DNA from: Geodermatophilus africanus
GTDB taxonomy: Bacteria; Actinomycetota; Actinomycetes; Mycobacteriales; Geodermatophilaceae
Direction of reading: 5' to 3'
NCBI RefSeq assembly: GCF_900107105.1
Contig: NZ_FNOT01000005.1
Span: 391,822-455,821 of the forward strand
DNA length: 64,000 nt
Positions within the stretch are counted from its first letter, which is position 1. Each line of letters opens with the position of its first letter. Shown here piece after piece: positions 33,768 to 41,756 of this stretch. The translations under genes and the position numbers were made by a program. The notes beneath the pieces are model-generated. The model made no database searches and had not been told where the DNA came from. It was given only the letters and a program-made list of their open reading frames with translations.

Positions 33768-34110
33768 CGCGGTCGGCGACCGGACGGACCTCGATCGGCA
33801 GCCCGGTGGCGCGGGCGTACCTCCGGCCCCACTCCAGCGCGGCGTCGAGGTCGTCGGCCTCGACGACGGTGAACCCGCCGACGAACTCCTTGGCCTCGAC
33901 GTAGGGGCCGTCGACGACGAGCACCTCGTCCCCCTGCGGCTTGAGCACCGTGCTGGCCTCCGGCGCGTGCAGGGCCGCGGCGAACACCCAGGCGCCGGCG
34001 GCCCGCATCTCCTCGGACACCGCCTGCACGTCGCGCATGATCGGCTCGAGCACCTCCGGCGGGGGCGGGTCGCCGACCGGCTGGACCAGGTTGAGCAGGT
34101 ACTGCGCCAT
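33760..34110 (-). CDS. YCII/DGPF-domain protein
   Basis: 116 residues from ATG 34110, with GAGGAGA upstream. A YCII-related fold: YLLNLVQPVGDPPPPEV, then VLVVDGPYVEAKEFVGGFTVVEADDLDAALEWG, containing the DGP(F/Y) motif. These small proteins accompany ECF42 sigma factors; their biochemical role is unknown. The gene overlaps the sigma gene by 8 bases, so the two are expressed together. Confidence 0.88.
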   Translation of the reverse strand: MAQYLLNLVQPVGDPPPPEVLEPIMRDVQAVSEEMRAAGAWVFAAALHAPEASTVLKPQGDEVLVVDGPYVEAKEFVGGFTVVEADDLDAALEWGRRYARATGLPIEVRPVADRGV

Positions 34111-34161
34111 GACTGTCTCCTCGGGTGCGGCGGCCGGCACCGTACCGGCCGCTCACCCCCT

Positions 34162-34189
34162 GTACGAACGACCCGGCCGCAGATCGACA
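34162..34189 (-). promoter_or_regulatory. Candidate ECF42 auto-promoter
   Basis: On the minus strand TGTCGA (34189-34184) is followed after 17 bases by CGTAC (34166-34162), about 52 bases before the ATG of the YCII gene. From memory, ECF42 promoters share a TGTCGA -35 element, so this is a reasonable autoregulatory promoter. The -10 is not a good match. Confidence 0.35.
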
Positions 34190-34272
34190 GCTCCTCGCGA
34201 GGATCCTCCGCAGATCTCGCACCCCTGCCGCAGCGGACGTCGAGCCGGGTCGGTGCTGGCGCCTCGACGCAC

Positions 34273-34788
34273 TCAGCAGTCGAACAGCGACCAGCAGATG
34301 TCGTTCCGCAAGCGCTGGTCGTCGAGGACGAGCTCGCGGATCGCCTGCGGGAGCTGATCGCGCTGCCACTGGCACTCGCGTCGCCCTGCTGCCTCGCCCT
34401 CGCCTTCCGGCGCGGCAGCACGTGCGGCCTTGATCGCATACGCGGCCGCCCCGAGCTCGTGCGCGGCGACGTGCGCAACGACCCCGGCCTGGCCAGCAGC
34501 GTATGCGGCGTGCCGCGGCGCCCCACGGAGGTCTCTGGCCGCGCCCATCGCATGGCCGCCCGCCGCGCGAGCCTGGGTCATCGTGACCTCACCACGCACC
34601 CAGGCGCGGGCGTGCTCGATCGCCCGACGCGGCCGGAGGTCCTCGGGCTGAGCCGACTCGAAGAGGTCGAGGACGTGCTCCGCGCACGATGCCGCCCAGA
34701 GAGCGAGGAGATGGTGATCGGGATCGGTGAGGGTCCCACCTCGGCGGATCGTCACGAAGCGAGGGTCCCGGACCTCCGGGAGGATCAT
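34273..34788 (-). CDS. Putative immunity-like (Imm5-type) helical protein
   Basis: 171 residues from ATG 34788 (a GGGAG lies about 8 bases before it; a GTG at 34911 would add 41 residues). The N-terminus (DPRFVTIRRGGTLTDPDHHLLALWAASCAEHVL) and C-terminus (ECQWQRDQLPQAIRELVL, RLRNDICWSLFDC) match a group usually annotated as putative immunity proteins. The middle is Ala-rich helix. No toxin or type VI/VII secretion gene is adjacent, so the immunity annotation is not supported by context. It could be an orphan immunity gene against a competitor's toxin. Confidence 0.55.
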   Translation of the reverse strand: MILPEVRDPRFVTIRRGGTLTDPDHHLLALWAASCAEHVLDLFESAQPEDLRPRRAIEHARAWVRGEVTMTQARAAGGHAMGAARDLRGAPRHAAYAAGQAGVVAHVAAHELGAAAYAIKAARAAAPEGEGEAAGRRECQWQRDQLPQAIRELVLDDQRLRNDICWSLFDC

Positions 34789-34947
34789 GCCGGGCGCTCC
34801 CGCTGCTCGTATCCGCACGACACCCCACGGCGCGCGCGACCGGGCACGCCCCGGGCCGAGCCCGCACACCCGACGAGCGCCACCGTGGTACCGGAAAGGA
34901 CGCTCTTCCACGCATCCCTCACCCGTTCCTCATGAGAGAGGCACGTC

Positions 34948-35211
34948 ATGAGATCGACCATCCTCTGGTCCCTGGTCGTCGGTGCCGTGGTGGCACTCAT
35001 CCTCGTCACTGCGGCCGTCATCATGTCGGCGTCGGGCTTCCGGCTCGACGTGGAACGCTGGGTGCTCATCGGCGCTTTCCTGGTCGTCATCGCCATGGCG
35101 GCCACCTCGATGGTCTCTGCGCTCAACGCGCTCAAGGAAGTCCGCGAGCAGTCGCCCGGGGACGGGGCCGGCAACGCCAGCCGGGACGACAGGTCCGGCG
35201 ACCGCTCGTAG
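34948..35211 (+). CDS. Small two-TM membrane protein (87 aa)
   Basis: Starts at ATG 34948 with GAGAGAGG nearby. Two hydrophobic helices (about residues 5-27 and 38-62) are followed by a charged tail ending RDDRSGDRS. No family was recognised. It is divergent from the immunity-like gene across 159 bases, and both may respond to the same signal. Confidence 0.6.
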   Translation: MRSTILWSLVVGAVVALILVTAAVIMSASGFRLDVERWVLIGAFLVVIAMAATSMVSALNALKEVREQSPGDGAGNASRDDRSGDRS

Positions 35212-35296
35212 CGGGCGCCGGAGACCAGCGCCTCGACGAGCTCGTCGAAGGCGACCGCGTCGTCGATGCGGGGTCGGTGACAGCCCCGGGGAGCGG

Positions 35297-35935
35297 TCAG
35301 TCCTGCGGTGCGCGCACCAGCAGCCAGAGCGGCAGGGTGCCGTCCGAGCTGTCCATCGCCCGGTCGACCTCGAAGCCGAGCCGCCGCAGGAAGCGGACCG
35401 CGGCCCAGGTCGCGACGACGGCGGCGGCGGGCAGGCCGTCGGCGTCGCACCGCTCGAGCGCCGGCTCGAGCAGCGCCGTCCCGTAGCCGCGGCGCCGGTT
35501 GCTGGGCCGGGTGCCCAGGTGGGACAGCCACCAGTGCGGGCCGGCGGGGCGGGCGGCGTCGACCAGCTCGCGGGTCCGCCGGACGGCGTCCCAGCGGGAG
35601 CCGTGCACGTGCGGGAGCTCGGCGGCCAGCGCGGCCCGCACGTCGTCCGGGGTCGGCCGGGTGCCCGGTCCGCCCTCGGGTGCCTCCCACGCGGCCACGG
35701 CGCCGACGTCCTCGGTGACCCACGCGGTGCCCGTCGCGACCGCCCGGTGGCCGGCGTCGAGCTCGTGCAGCCGGGTCAGCCGCTGCACCCGGCCGTCGTC
35801 GGGCAGCGCCCAGCGGGCCCACCGCGAGGTGGCCTGCACCAGGGTGAGGGTCGCGGCGATCCGGGGCACGTCGCGCTGCTCGGCGGGGCGGACCGACGGG
35901 GCGCCGAGGTGCACGGTGATCACGCGGTCGGCCAC
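35297..35935 (-). CDS. GNAT family N-acetyltransferase
   Basis: 212 residues from GTG 35935. RPAEQRDVPRIAATLTLVQ starts the fold. HWWLSHLGTRPSNRRRGYGTALLEPALERC is motif A with the RRRGYG acetyl-CoA loop, and FLRRLGFEV is motif B. A -10-like TACCCT lies 6 bases before the GTG, so the mRNA may be leaderless. It is divergent from the nitrate operon; no functional link is evident. Confidence 0.85.
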   Translation of the reverse strand: MADRVITVHLGAPSVRPAEQRDVPRIAATLTLVQATSRWARWALPDDGRVQRLTRLHELDAGHRAVATGTAWVTEDVGAVAAWEAPEGGPGTRPTPDDVRAALAAELPHVHGSRWDAVRRTRELVDAARPAGPHWWLSHLGTRPSNRRRGYGTALLEPALERCDADGLPAAAVVATWAAVRFLRRLGFEVDRAMDSSDGTLPLWLLVRAPQD

Positions 35936-36050
35936 CCGGCCAGGGTAGGCGCGCCCTAACAACCGCCGCCGGGACGGCGTGAGGTCCACGGAACGCAGGC
36001 TTGACGCCGATGCCGCGGCCGGGAAACCGCAGCCCCGGAACCTCGTCGGC

Positions 36051-38642
36051 GTGACCGCGACCGCCCTCCCCGGAGCGCTCGCCGGGGTGGGCCCGCGCAC
36101 CCGGACGACGCAGACGCACTGCCCCTACTGCTCCCTGCAGTGCGGGGTCACGATGACCGCCGGCGACCGCCCGGCGACGCTGCAGCCGGCCGACTTCCCG
36201 ACCAACCGCGGCGGCCTGTGCTCCAAGGGCTGGTCGGCGACCGAGCTGCTCGACCACCCCGAGCGGCTCACCCGCCCGCTGGTCCGCGCCGTGGCCGGCG
36301 ACCGCACCAGCCCGCTGGTGGAGTCGACCTGGGAGGAGGCGCTGGACCGGCTCGTCGGCGCGATCGAGCGGACCCAGGCCGACCACGGCCGCGACGCCGT
36401 CGGCTGTTTCGGCGGCGGGGGGCTGACCAACGAGCAGGCCTACCAGTTCGGCAAGTTCGCTCGGGTGGCGCTGCGGACGAGCGCCATCGACTACAACGGC
36501 CGGTTCTGCATGTCCTCGGCCGCGGGGGCGGCCAACCGCGCCTTCGGCCTCGACCGCGGCATGCCCTTCCCGCTGTCCGACATCGCGCAGGCCGACGTCG
36601 TCGTCCTCGTGGGGTCCAACCCCGCCGACACCATGCCGCCGGCGATGCAGTGGTTCGACGAGGGCCGGGCCCGCGGCGCGCAGCACGTCGTGGTCGACCC
36701 CCGCCGGACGGCGACCGCCCGCAACGCCGCACTGCACCTGCAGCCGCTGCCGGGCACCGACCTGGCGCTGGCCAACGGGCTGCTGCACATCGCGGTCGCC
36801 GAGGGCCTCGTCAACGAGGACTACGTCGCGGCGCGCACCACCGGGTTCGAGCAGGTGCGGGAGGGGGTCGCCGGCTACTGGCCCGACCGGGTCGAGCGGC
36901 TGACCGGCGTCCCCGTCGCCGACCAGCGGCGCACCGTATTCGCCCTCGCCCGCGCCGAGCGGGCGATCGTGCTGACCGCCCGCGGCGCCGAGCAGCACCG
37001 CAGCGGCACCGACACCGCGCAGGCGTGGATCAACCTGGCGCTGGCCCTCGGCCTGCCCGGCCGGGAGGGGAGCGGCTGGGCCACGGTCACCGGCCAGGGC
37101 AATGGGCAGGGCGGCCGCGAGCACGGGCAGAAGGCCGACCAGCTGCCCGGCTACCGGCGGCTCGCCGACCCTGCCGCCCGCGCGCACGTGGCCGCGGTCT
37201 GGGGCGTCGACCCGGACGACCTGCCGCAGCCGGGCTCGTCGGCGTTCGAGCTGCTCGACGCGCTCGGCACCGACGGCGGCGTGCGGACCCTGCTGGTGCT
37301 CGCCTCCAACGTCGCGGTCTCCGCCCCCGACGCCCGCCGGGTGATCAGGCGACTGGCCGACCTGGACTTCCTCGCGGTCAGCGACTTCTTCCTCTCCGAG
37401 ACCGCCGAGCTCGCCGACGTCGTCCTGCCCAGCGCGATGTGGGCCGAGGAGGACGGCACGATGACCAACGTCGAGGGGCGGGTCATCCGCCGCCGGCGCG
37501 CGCTGGACCCGCCCGAGGGAGTCCGCGACGACCTGCAGCTGCTCGCCGAGCTGGCGGAGCGGCTGGGCGCGCCGGGCTTCAGCGGGGACGCCGAGACCGT
37601 CTTCGCCGAGCTCGGCCGGGCCAGCGCCGGGGGAGCGGCCGACTACGCCGGCATCAGCTACCGGCGCATCGACGACGAGCAGGGCGTGTTCTGGCCCTGC
37701 CCGGCGCCCGACCACCCGGGCACCCCGCGGCTGTTCCTGGACCGCTTCGCCACCCCCGACGGGCGGGCCCGCTTCCTGCGCGTCGAGCACGTCGAGGCCC
37801 ATGAGCGGCCCGACGCGGAGTACCCCTACGTGCTCACCACCGGCCGGGTGCTGGCGCAGTACCAGTCGGGCACCCAGACCCGCCGCACCCGCAGCCTCCA
37901 GCTGGTCGCCCCGCTGCCGCGCGCCGAGCTGCACCCCGACCTCGCGCGGCACCTCGGCATCGGCCCGGACGACGTCGTCGAGCTCGCCACCCGCCGCGGC
38001 CGCGCCCGCTTCTCGGCGCACCTGACCGCCGACATCCGGCCCGACGTCGTCTTCGCCCCCTTCCACTGGGGCGGCGGCTCGTCGGCCAACGCGCTGACCG
38101 ACCCGGCGCTGGACCCCACGTCGAGGATGCCGGCCTTCAAGGTCTGCGCGGTCGCCGTCACCCGCGTCGCCGGCCCGGTCGAGCTGCTGCCCGCCCCCGA
38201 CGCCGCCACCCAGCCCGAGACCCGCCCCCACGAGCAGCCCGCGGCGCGCACCCCGCTCCCGCCGTCCCGCCCCGTCCCGAGGAGGACCCCCCGCGTGAAG
38301 AGCACACCCCGCTTCCTGCAAGGCGTGTACCCGGTCACCGGGGAGGGCCTGGACAAGCCCGGCCCGGTCGACCCCGCGCTGCGCTACACCGTGCCCTCCG
38401 GTGCCACCGCGCAGGCCCTGTACTTCCGCGGCGGCAACTCCATAGACCACCTGGTGTACGTGCTGCTGGTCCGCGACGGGGTGCCGGTGCGCTGGTTCCC
38501 GATCGGGGCCAAGGGCGACGTGCACGTCCCGCTGCGCGTCGTCGAGGACCTGCCCGGCGGCACCGTCGTCGAGCTGCAGGCGGCCGCGCCGATCGGCGTG
38601 ACCGGCGAGCTGGTCGTCGACCTCGGGTTGGTGGAGGTCTGA
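36051..38642 (+). CDS. nasA: Assimilatory nitrate reductase catalytic subunit with C-terminal small domain
   Basis: 863 residues from GTG 36051. The N-terminal [4Fe-4S] ligands are CPYCSLQCG (C24, C27, C31) plus NRGGLCSKG; the molybdenum ligand is the Cys of NGRFCMSS. The molybdopterin oxidoreductase body runs to about residue 705 and ends in the dinucleotide-binding domain (TTGRVLAQYQSGTQTRRT, ATRRGRARF). It reduces nitrate to nitrite in the cytoplasm. After a Pro-rich linker, the last 115 residues form an extra domain (FLQGVYPVTGEGLDKPGPVDP...LVVDLGLVEV) that has its own internal ribosome binding site and GTG, and so may also be made separately. TGATG couples it to nirB. Confidence 0.9.
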   Translation: MTATALPGALAGVGPRTRTTQTHCPYCSLQCGVTMTAGDRPATLQPADFPTNRGGLCSKGWSATELLDHPERLTRPLVRAVAGDRTSPLVESTWEEALDRLVGAIERTQADHGRDAVGCFGGGGLTNEQAYQFGKFARVALRTSAIDYNGRFCMSSAAGAANRAFGLDRGMPFPLSDIAQADVVVLVGSNPADTMPPAMQWFDEGRARGAQHVVVDPRRTATARNAALHLQPLPGTDLALANGLLHIAVAEGLVNEDYVAARTTGFEQVREGVAGYWPDRVERLTGVPVADQRRTVFALARAERAIVLTARGAEQHRSGTDTAQAWINLALALGLPGREGSGWATVTGQGNGQGGREHGQKADQLPGYRRLADPAARAHVAAVWGVDPDDLPQPGSSAFELLDALGTDGGVRTLLVLASNVAVSAPDARRVIRRLADLDFLAVSDFFLSETAELADVVLPSAMWAEEDGTMTNVEGRVIRRRRALDPPEGVRDDLQLLAELAERLGAPGFSGDAETVFAELGRASAGGAADYAGISYRRIDDEQGVFWPCPAPDHPGTPRLFLDRFATPDGRARFLRVEHVEAHERPDAEYPYVLTTGRVLAQYQSGTQTRRTRSLQLVAPLPRAELHPDLARHLGIGPDDVVELATRRGRARFSAHLTADIRPDVVFAPFHWGGGSSANALTDPALDPTSRMPAFKVCAVAVTRVAGPVELLPAPDAATQPETRPHEQPAARTPLPPSRPVPRRTPRVKSTPRFLQGVYPVTGEGLDKPGPVDPALRYTVPSGATAQALYFRGGNSIDHLVYVLLVRDGVPVRWFPIGAKGDVHVPLRVVEDLPGGTVVELQAAAPIGVTGELVVDLGLVEV
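38280..38297 (+). promoter_or_regulatory. Internal ribosome binding site and GTG start within nasA
   Basis: AGGAGG at 38280-38285 is followed by a GTG at 38295, in frame with nasA. Initiation here would give a separate 115-residue product identical to the C-terminal domain of NasA. The upstream Pro/Ala-rich linker supports the idea that a once-separate gene was fused to nasA or that an internal start is used. Confidence 0.5.
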
Positions 38643-41170
38643 TGACCCTCGTCCTCGGTGGTCGCCCCGAGGGGCTGACCTCACTGCACCTCGACGACGA
38701 ACTCGACCGGCGCGGCCGGCTGGTCGTCGTCGGCAACGGCATGGCCGGCGCCCGGCTGGTCGAGGAGGTGCTCGAGCGCGGCGGCGGCGAGCAGTTCCGC
38801 ATCACCGTCCTCGGCGACGAGCCGCACGGCAACTACAACCGGATCATGCTCTCGCCGGTGCTGGCCGGGGAGTCGCACGAGGACGACATCGTCCTCAACA
38901 GCCACGACTGGTACGCCGACAACGGCGTGCACCTGCGCGCCGGCGTCCGGGCGACGCGGATCGACACGGCGGCCAAGCAGGTGCACGCCGACGACGGGAG
39001 CGTCGTCCCCTACGACCACCTCGTGCTGGCCACCGGCAGCTACTCGTTCATCCCGCCGATGACCGGCGTCCGCGGCGACGACGGCGAGCTCCTGCCCGGG
39101 GTGTACGGCTTCCGGACCATCGACGAGACCCGCGCCCTGCTCGAGGCCACCGGCCGCTGCCGGCGCGCGGTGGTCATGGGCGGTGGCCTGCTCGGCCTGG
39201 AGGCGGCCCGCGCGCTGCAGGGCCACGGGCTGCAGGTCGACCTGGTGCACGCCATGCCGTGGTTGATGAACGTGCAGCTGGACGCCGAGGCCGGCGCGAT
39301 CCTCAAGCGGAGCGTCGAGTCGCTGGGCATCACGGTGCACTGCGACGTCCTGGCCACCGAGGTCCTCGGCAGCGAGCACGTCGAGGGCGTCGTCCTCAAG
39401 GACGGCCGCCGGCTGGATGCCGACCTGCTCGTCGTCGCCGCCGGGGTGCGGCCCAACAGCGACATCGCCGTCCGCTCGGGGCTGGAGGTCGAGCGCGGCA
39501 TCGTCGTCGACGACCAGCTGCGCACCGAGGACCCCGACGTCTACGCCATCGGCGAGTGCGCCCAGCACCGCGGCTCGGTCTACGGCCTGGTGCAGCCGGC
39601 CTGGGAGCACGCCCGCGTGCTCGCCGACGTCCTCACCGGCGCCGACCCGGCCGCCGAGTACCACGGCAGCCGGACGGCGACCAAGCTCAAGGTCGCCGGC
39701 GTCGACGTCGCCACGATGGGCGTGAACACCCCCGAGCGGGACGACGACGAGTTCCTGGTGATCTCGGAGCCGAAGCGCGGGGTGCACCTGTCGGTGGTCA
39801 TCCGCGACGACGTGCTCGTCGGCGCCACGCTGCTCGGCGACACCCGCAAGGTCGCCTTCCTGACCCAGGCCTTCGACCGCGGCGCGCCGCTGCCGGAGGA
39901 GCGGATCCGGCTGCTGGTCGACCTCTCCGACGGCGCCGCGGAGGTGGGCGTCGCCGAGATGCCGGCCGACTCGCAGGTGTGCAACTGCAACGGGGTGTCC
40001 AAGGGGGACATCTGCGGCGCCGTCGCGGGCGGCTGCGGCAGCGTCGGCGCGGTCATGGACGCCACCCGCGCCGGCAAGGGCTGCGGCTCGTGCAAGTCGC
40101 TCGTCAAGCAGATCGTCGAGTGGGCCGCCGACGGCGACCTCGCCGAGGACCCGGCCGCCTCCTACTACGTGCCGGGCATCCCGATGGCCAAGCCCGAGCT
40201 CATGGCCGCCATCCGCGCGCAGGACCTGCGCAGCGTCTCCGCCGTCTTCACCGCGCTCGCCCCCGGCGGGCAGGAGGACGCGAAGTCCAAGATGGGCCTG
40301 ACCTCGCTGCTGAAGATGCTCTGGGGCGTGGACTTCGTCCCGGAGAAGGACGGCGAGTTCATCAACGACCGGGTGCACGCCAACATCCAGCGCGACGGCA
40401 CCTTCTCCGTCGTCCCGCAGATGAAGGGCGGCGTCACCACCCCGGCCCAGCTGCGCCGGATCGCCGAGGTCGCCGAGAAGTACGAGGTCCCGATGGTCAA
40501 GGTGACCGGCGGGCAGCGCATCGACCTGCTGGGCGTGCGCAAGGAGGACCTACCCGCGATGTGGGACGACCTGGGCATGCCGTCCGGGTACGCCTACGGC
40601 AAGAGCTTCCGCACCGTGAAGACCTGCGTCGGCAGCGACTTCTGCCGCTTCGGGCTCGGCGACTCGACCCAGCTCGGCATCGACCTGGAGACCCGGTTCC
40701 AGGGCATCGAGAGCCCGGCCAAGATGAAGCTCGCCGTCGTCGGCTGCCCCCGCAACTGCGCCGAGGCCTACGTGAAGGACGTCGGCGTCGTGGCCGTCGG
40801 CAACGGCAAATGGGAGGTCTACGTCGGCGGCGCCGCCGGGGCCACCGTCCGCAAGGGTGACCTGCTGGCCACGGTCGACTCGCCGCAGGAGGTCCTCCGG
40901 CTGACCGGCCGGTTCCTCCAGTACTACCGGGAGAACGCCAATTGGCTGGAGCGCACCTACGACTTCGTGCCGCGGGTCGGCCTGGAGCGGATCCGGTCGG
41001 TGCTGCTGGAGGACAGCGAGGGGATCGTGGCCGACCTGGACGCCAACATGCAGCGGTCGGTGGACGCCTACACCGACCCCTGGGGCCAGGACGGGAAGGA
41101 ACCGGCCACCCCCGGCCAGTTCCGCACCTCGCTGCCGCTGGTCGCGCTGCCGAAGGTGCCGGTCCGATGA
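38642..41170 (+). CDS. nirB: Nitrite reductase [NAD(P)H] large subunit
   Basis: 842 residues. An FAD-binding pyridine-nucleotide-disulfide reductase half (VVVGNGMAGARLVEEV; NAD(P) motif VVMGGGLLGLEAA) is followed by a BFD-like [2Fe-2S] domain (CNCNGVSKGDICGAV, GKGCGSCK), then the sulfite/nitrite reductase half with siroheme/[4Fe-4S] cysteines in TCVGSDFCRFG and GCPRNCAEAY. It reduces nitrite to ammonium with NAD(P)H in the cytosol. The ATG overlaps the nasA stop (TGATG), and ATGA couples it to nirD. Confidence 0.95.
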   Translation: MTLVLGGRPEGLTSLHLDDELDRRGRLVVVGNGMAGARLVEEVLERGGGEQFRITVLGDEPHGNYNRIMLSPVLAGESHEDDIVLNSHDWYADNGVHLRAGVRATRIDTAAKQVHADDGSVVPYDHLVLATGSYSFIPPMTGVRGDDGELLPGVYGFRTIDETRALLEATGRCRRAVVMGGGLLGLEAARALQGHGLQVDLVHAMPWLMNVQLDAEAGAILKRSVESLGITVHCDVLATEVLGSEHVEGVVLKDGRRLDADLLVVAAGVRPNSDIAVRSGLEVERGIVVDDQLRTEDPDVYAIGECAQHRGSVYGLVQPAWEHARVLADVLTGADPAAEYHGSRTATKLKVAGVDVATMGVNTPERDDDEFLVISEPKRGVHLSVVIRDDVLVGATLLGDTRKVAFLTQAFDRGAPLPEERIRLLVDLSDGAAEVGVAEMPADSQVCNCNGVSKGDICGAVAGGCGSVGAVMDATRAGKGCGSCKSLVKQIVEWAADGDLAEDPAASYYVPGIPMAKPELMAAIRAQDLRSVSAVFTALAPGGQEDAKSKMGLTSLLKMLWGVDFVPEKDGEFINDRVHANIQRDGTFSVVPQMKGGVTTPAQLRRIAEVAEKYEVPMVKVTGGQRIDLLGVRKEDLPAMWDDLGMPSGYAYGKSFRTVKTCVGSDFCRFGLGDSTQLGIDLETRFQGIESPAKMKLAVVGCPRNCAEAYVKDVGVVAVGNGKWEVYVGGAAGATVRKGDLLATVDSPQEVLRLTGRFLQYYRENANWLERTYDFVPRVGLERIRSVLLEDSEGIVADLDANMQRSVDAYTDPWGQDGKEPATPGQFRTSLPLVALPKVPVR

Positions 41171-41589
41171 GCACCGCCACGAGGCTGGACCACACCACCG
41201 AGGCCGAGCTGCCGACCACCCCGGGCACCGAGCGAGGCACGTCGGCCAGCGGGGTCGCCGTCCCGGGTCAGGCGGCCCCGGTCCGGGGCGAGGCGTACGC
41301 CGTCTGCCGGGTGGACGACGTCCCGCTCGGCGAGGGGCGGGCGTTCGTCGCCGGGGGCGTGCAGGTCGCGGTCTTCCGGCTGCGGGACGGCTCGCTGCAC
41401 GCCACCCAGGCCGCCTGCCCGCACGCCGGGGGGCCGCTCGCCGACGGGCAGACCGACGTCGACGTGCTCGTCTGCCCGCTGCACCTCTACGCCTACCGGT
41501 GGAGCGACGGCGCCGCCACGTCAGGAGCGGCGCCGATCCGCGTGTACCCGGTGCACGAGTCCGGGGGCGAGATCGTCGTCGAGGTGTGA
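41167..41589 (+). CDS. nirD: Nitrite reductase small subunit with complete Rieske motif
   Basis: 140 residues: a Pro/Thr/Ala-rich N-terminus of about 40, then a Rieske-like domain. Both ligand pairs are present: Cys84-x-His86 (CPHAGG) and Cys103-x2-His106 (CPLH). The E. coli-type NirD lacks such ligands, so this version may actually bind a [2Fe-2S] cluster and carry electrons. The ATG overlaps the nirB stop. Confidence 0.92.
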   Translation: MSTATRLDHTTEAELPTTPGTERGTSASGVAVPGQAAPVRGEAYAVCRVDDVPLGEGRAFVAGGVQVAVFRLRDGSLHATQAACPHAGGPLADGQTDVDVLVCPLHLYAYRWSDGAATSGAAPIRVYPVHESGGEIVVEV

Positions 41590-41592
41590 CGA

Positions 41593-41656
41593 AGAACCAC
41601 CCTGCACCCCACGCCTCGCAGGCTCGGCGCAGGCCCCCGAAGGATGGCCGTTCCAG
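41593..41656. repeat. Family 3 GC-rich repeat, copy d
   Basis: GAAGAACCACCCTGCACCCCACG, a spacer with GCTCGGCGCAGGCCC, then GGATGGCCGTTCCAGCACC. It is related in order and sequence to the copy at 11195 but with weaker pairing. It follows the nirD stop. Confidence 0.5.
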
Positions 41657-41670
41657 CACCGCACCACGGC

Positions 41671-41741
41671 GTGGATCATGGGGTTGTTGCCGGTGTCCGC
41701 GGCGTGTCCCCGCGTGTCGCCGTCAACAACCCCATGATCAA
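41671..41741. repeat. Family 2 palindromic repeat, copy 3
   Basis: GATCATGGGGTTGTTG and CAACAACCCCATGATC arms (16 bases, perfect) flank a centre with GGCGTGTCCCCGCGTGTCGCC. It lies between convergent nirD and methyltransferase genes, immediately next to a Family 3 copy. Confidence 0.85.
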
Positions 41742-41756
41742 CTCGGTGGGTGCGGG

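Noticed and set aside
36000..36050. ANTAR-type hairpin pair or riboswitch upstream of nasA
   Set aside because: Short GC stems are present, but no clear paired hexaloop pattern was visible by eye. Base composition alone could explain them.
34785..38684. A 1299-codon open frame on the minus strand opposite nasA
   Set aside because: Low-complexity composition, no domain, and antisense to a well-supported nitrate reductase.
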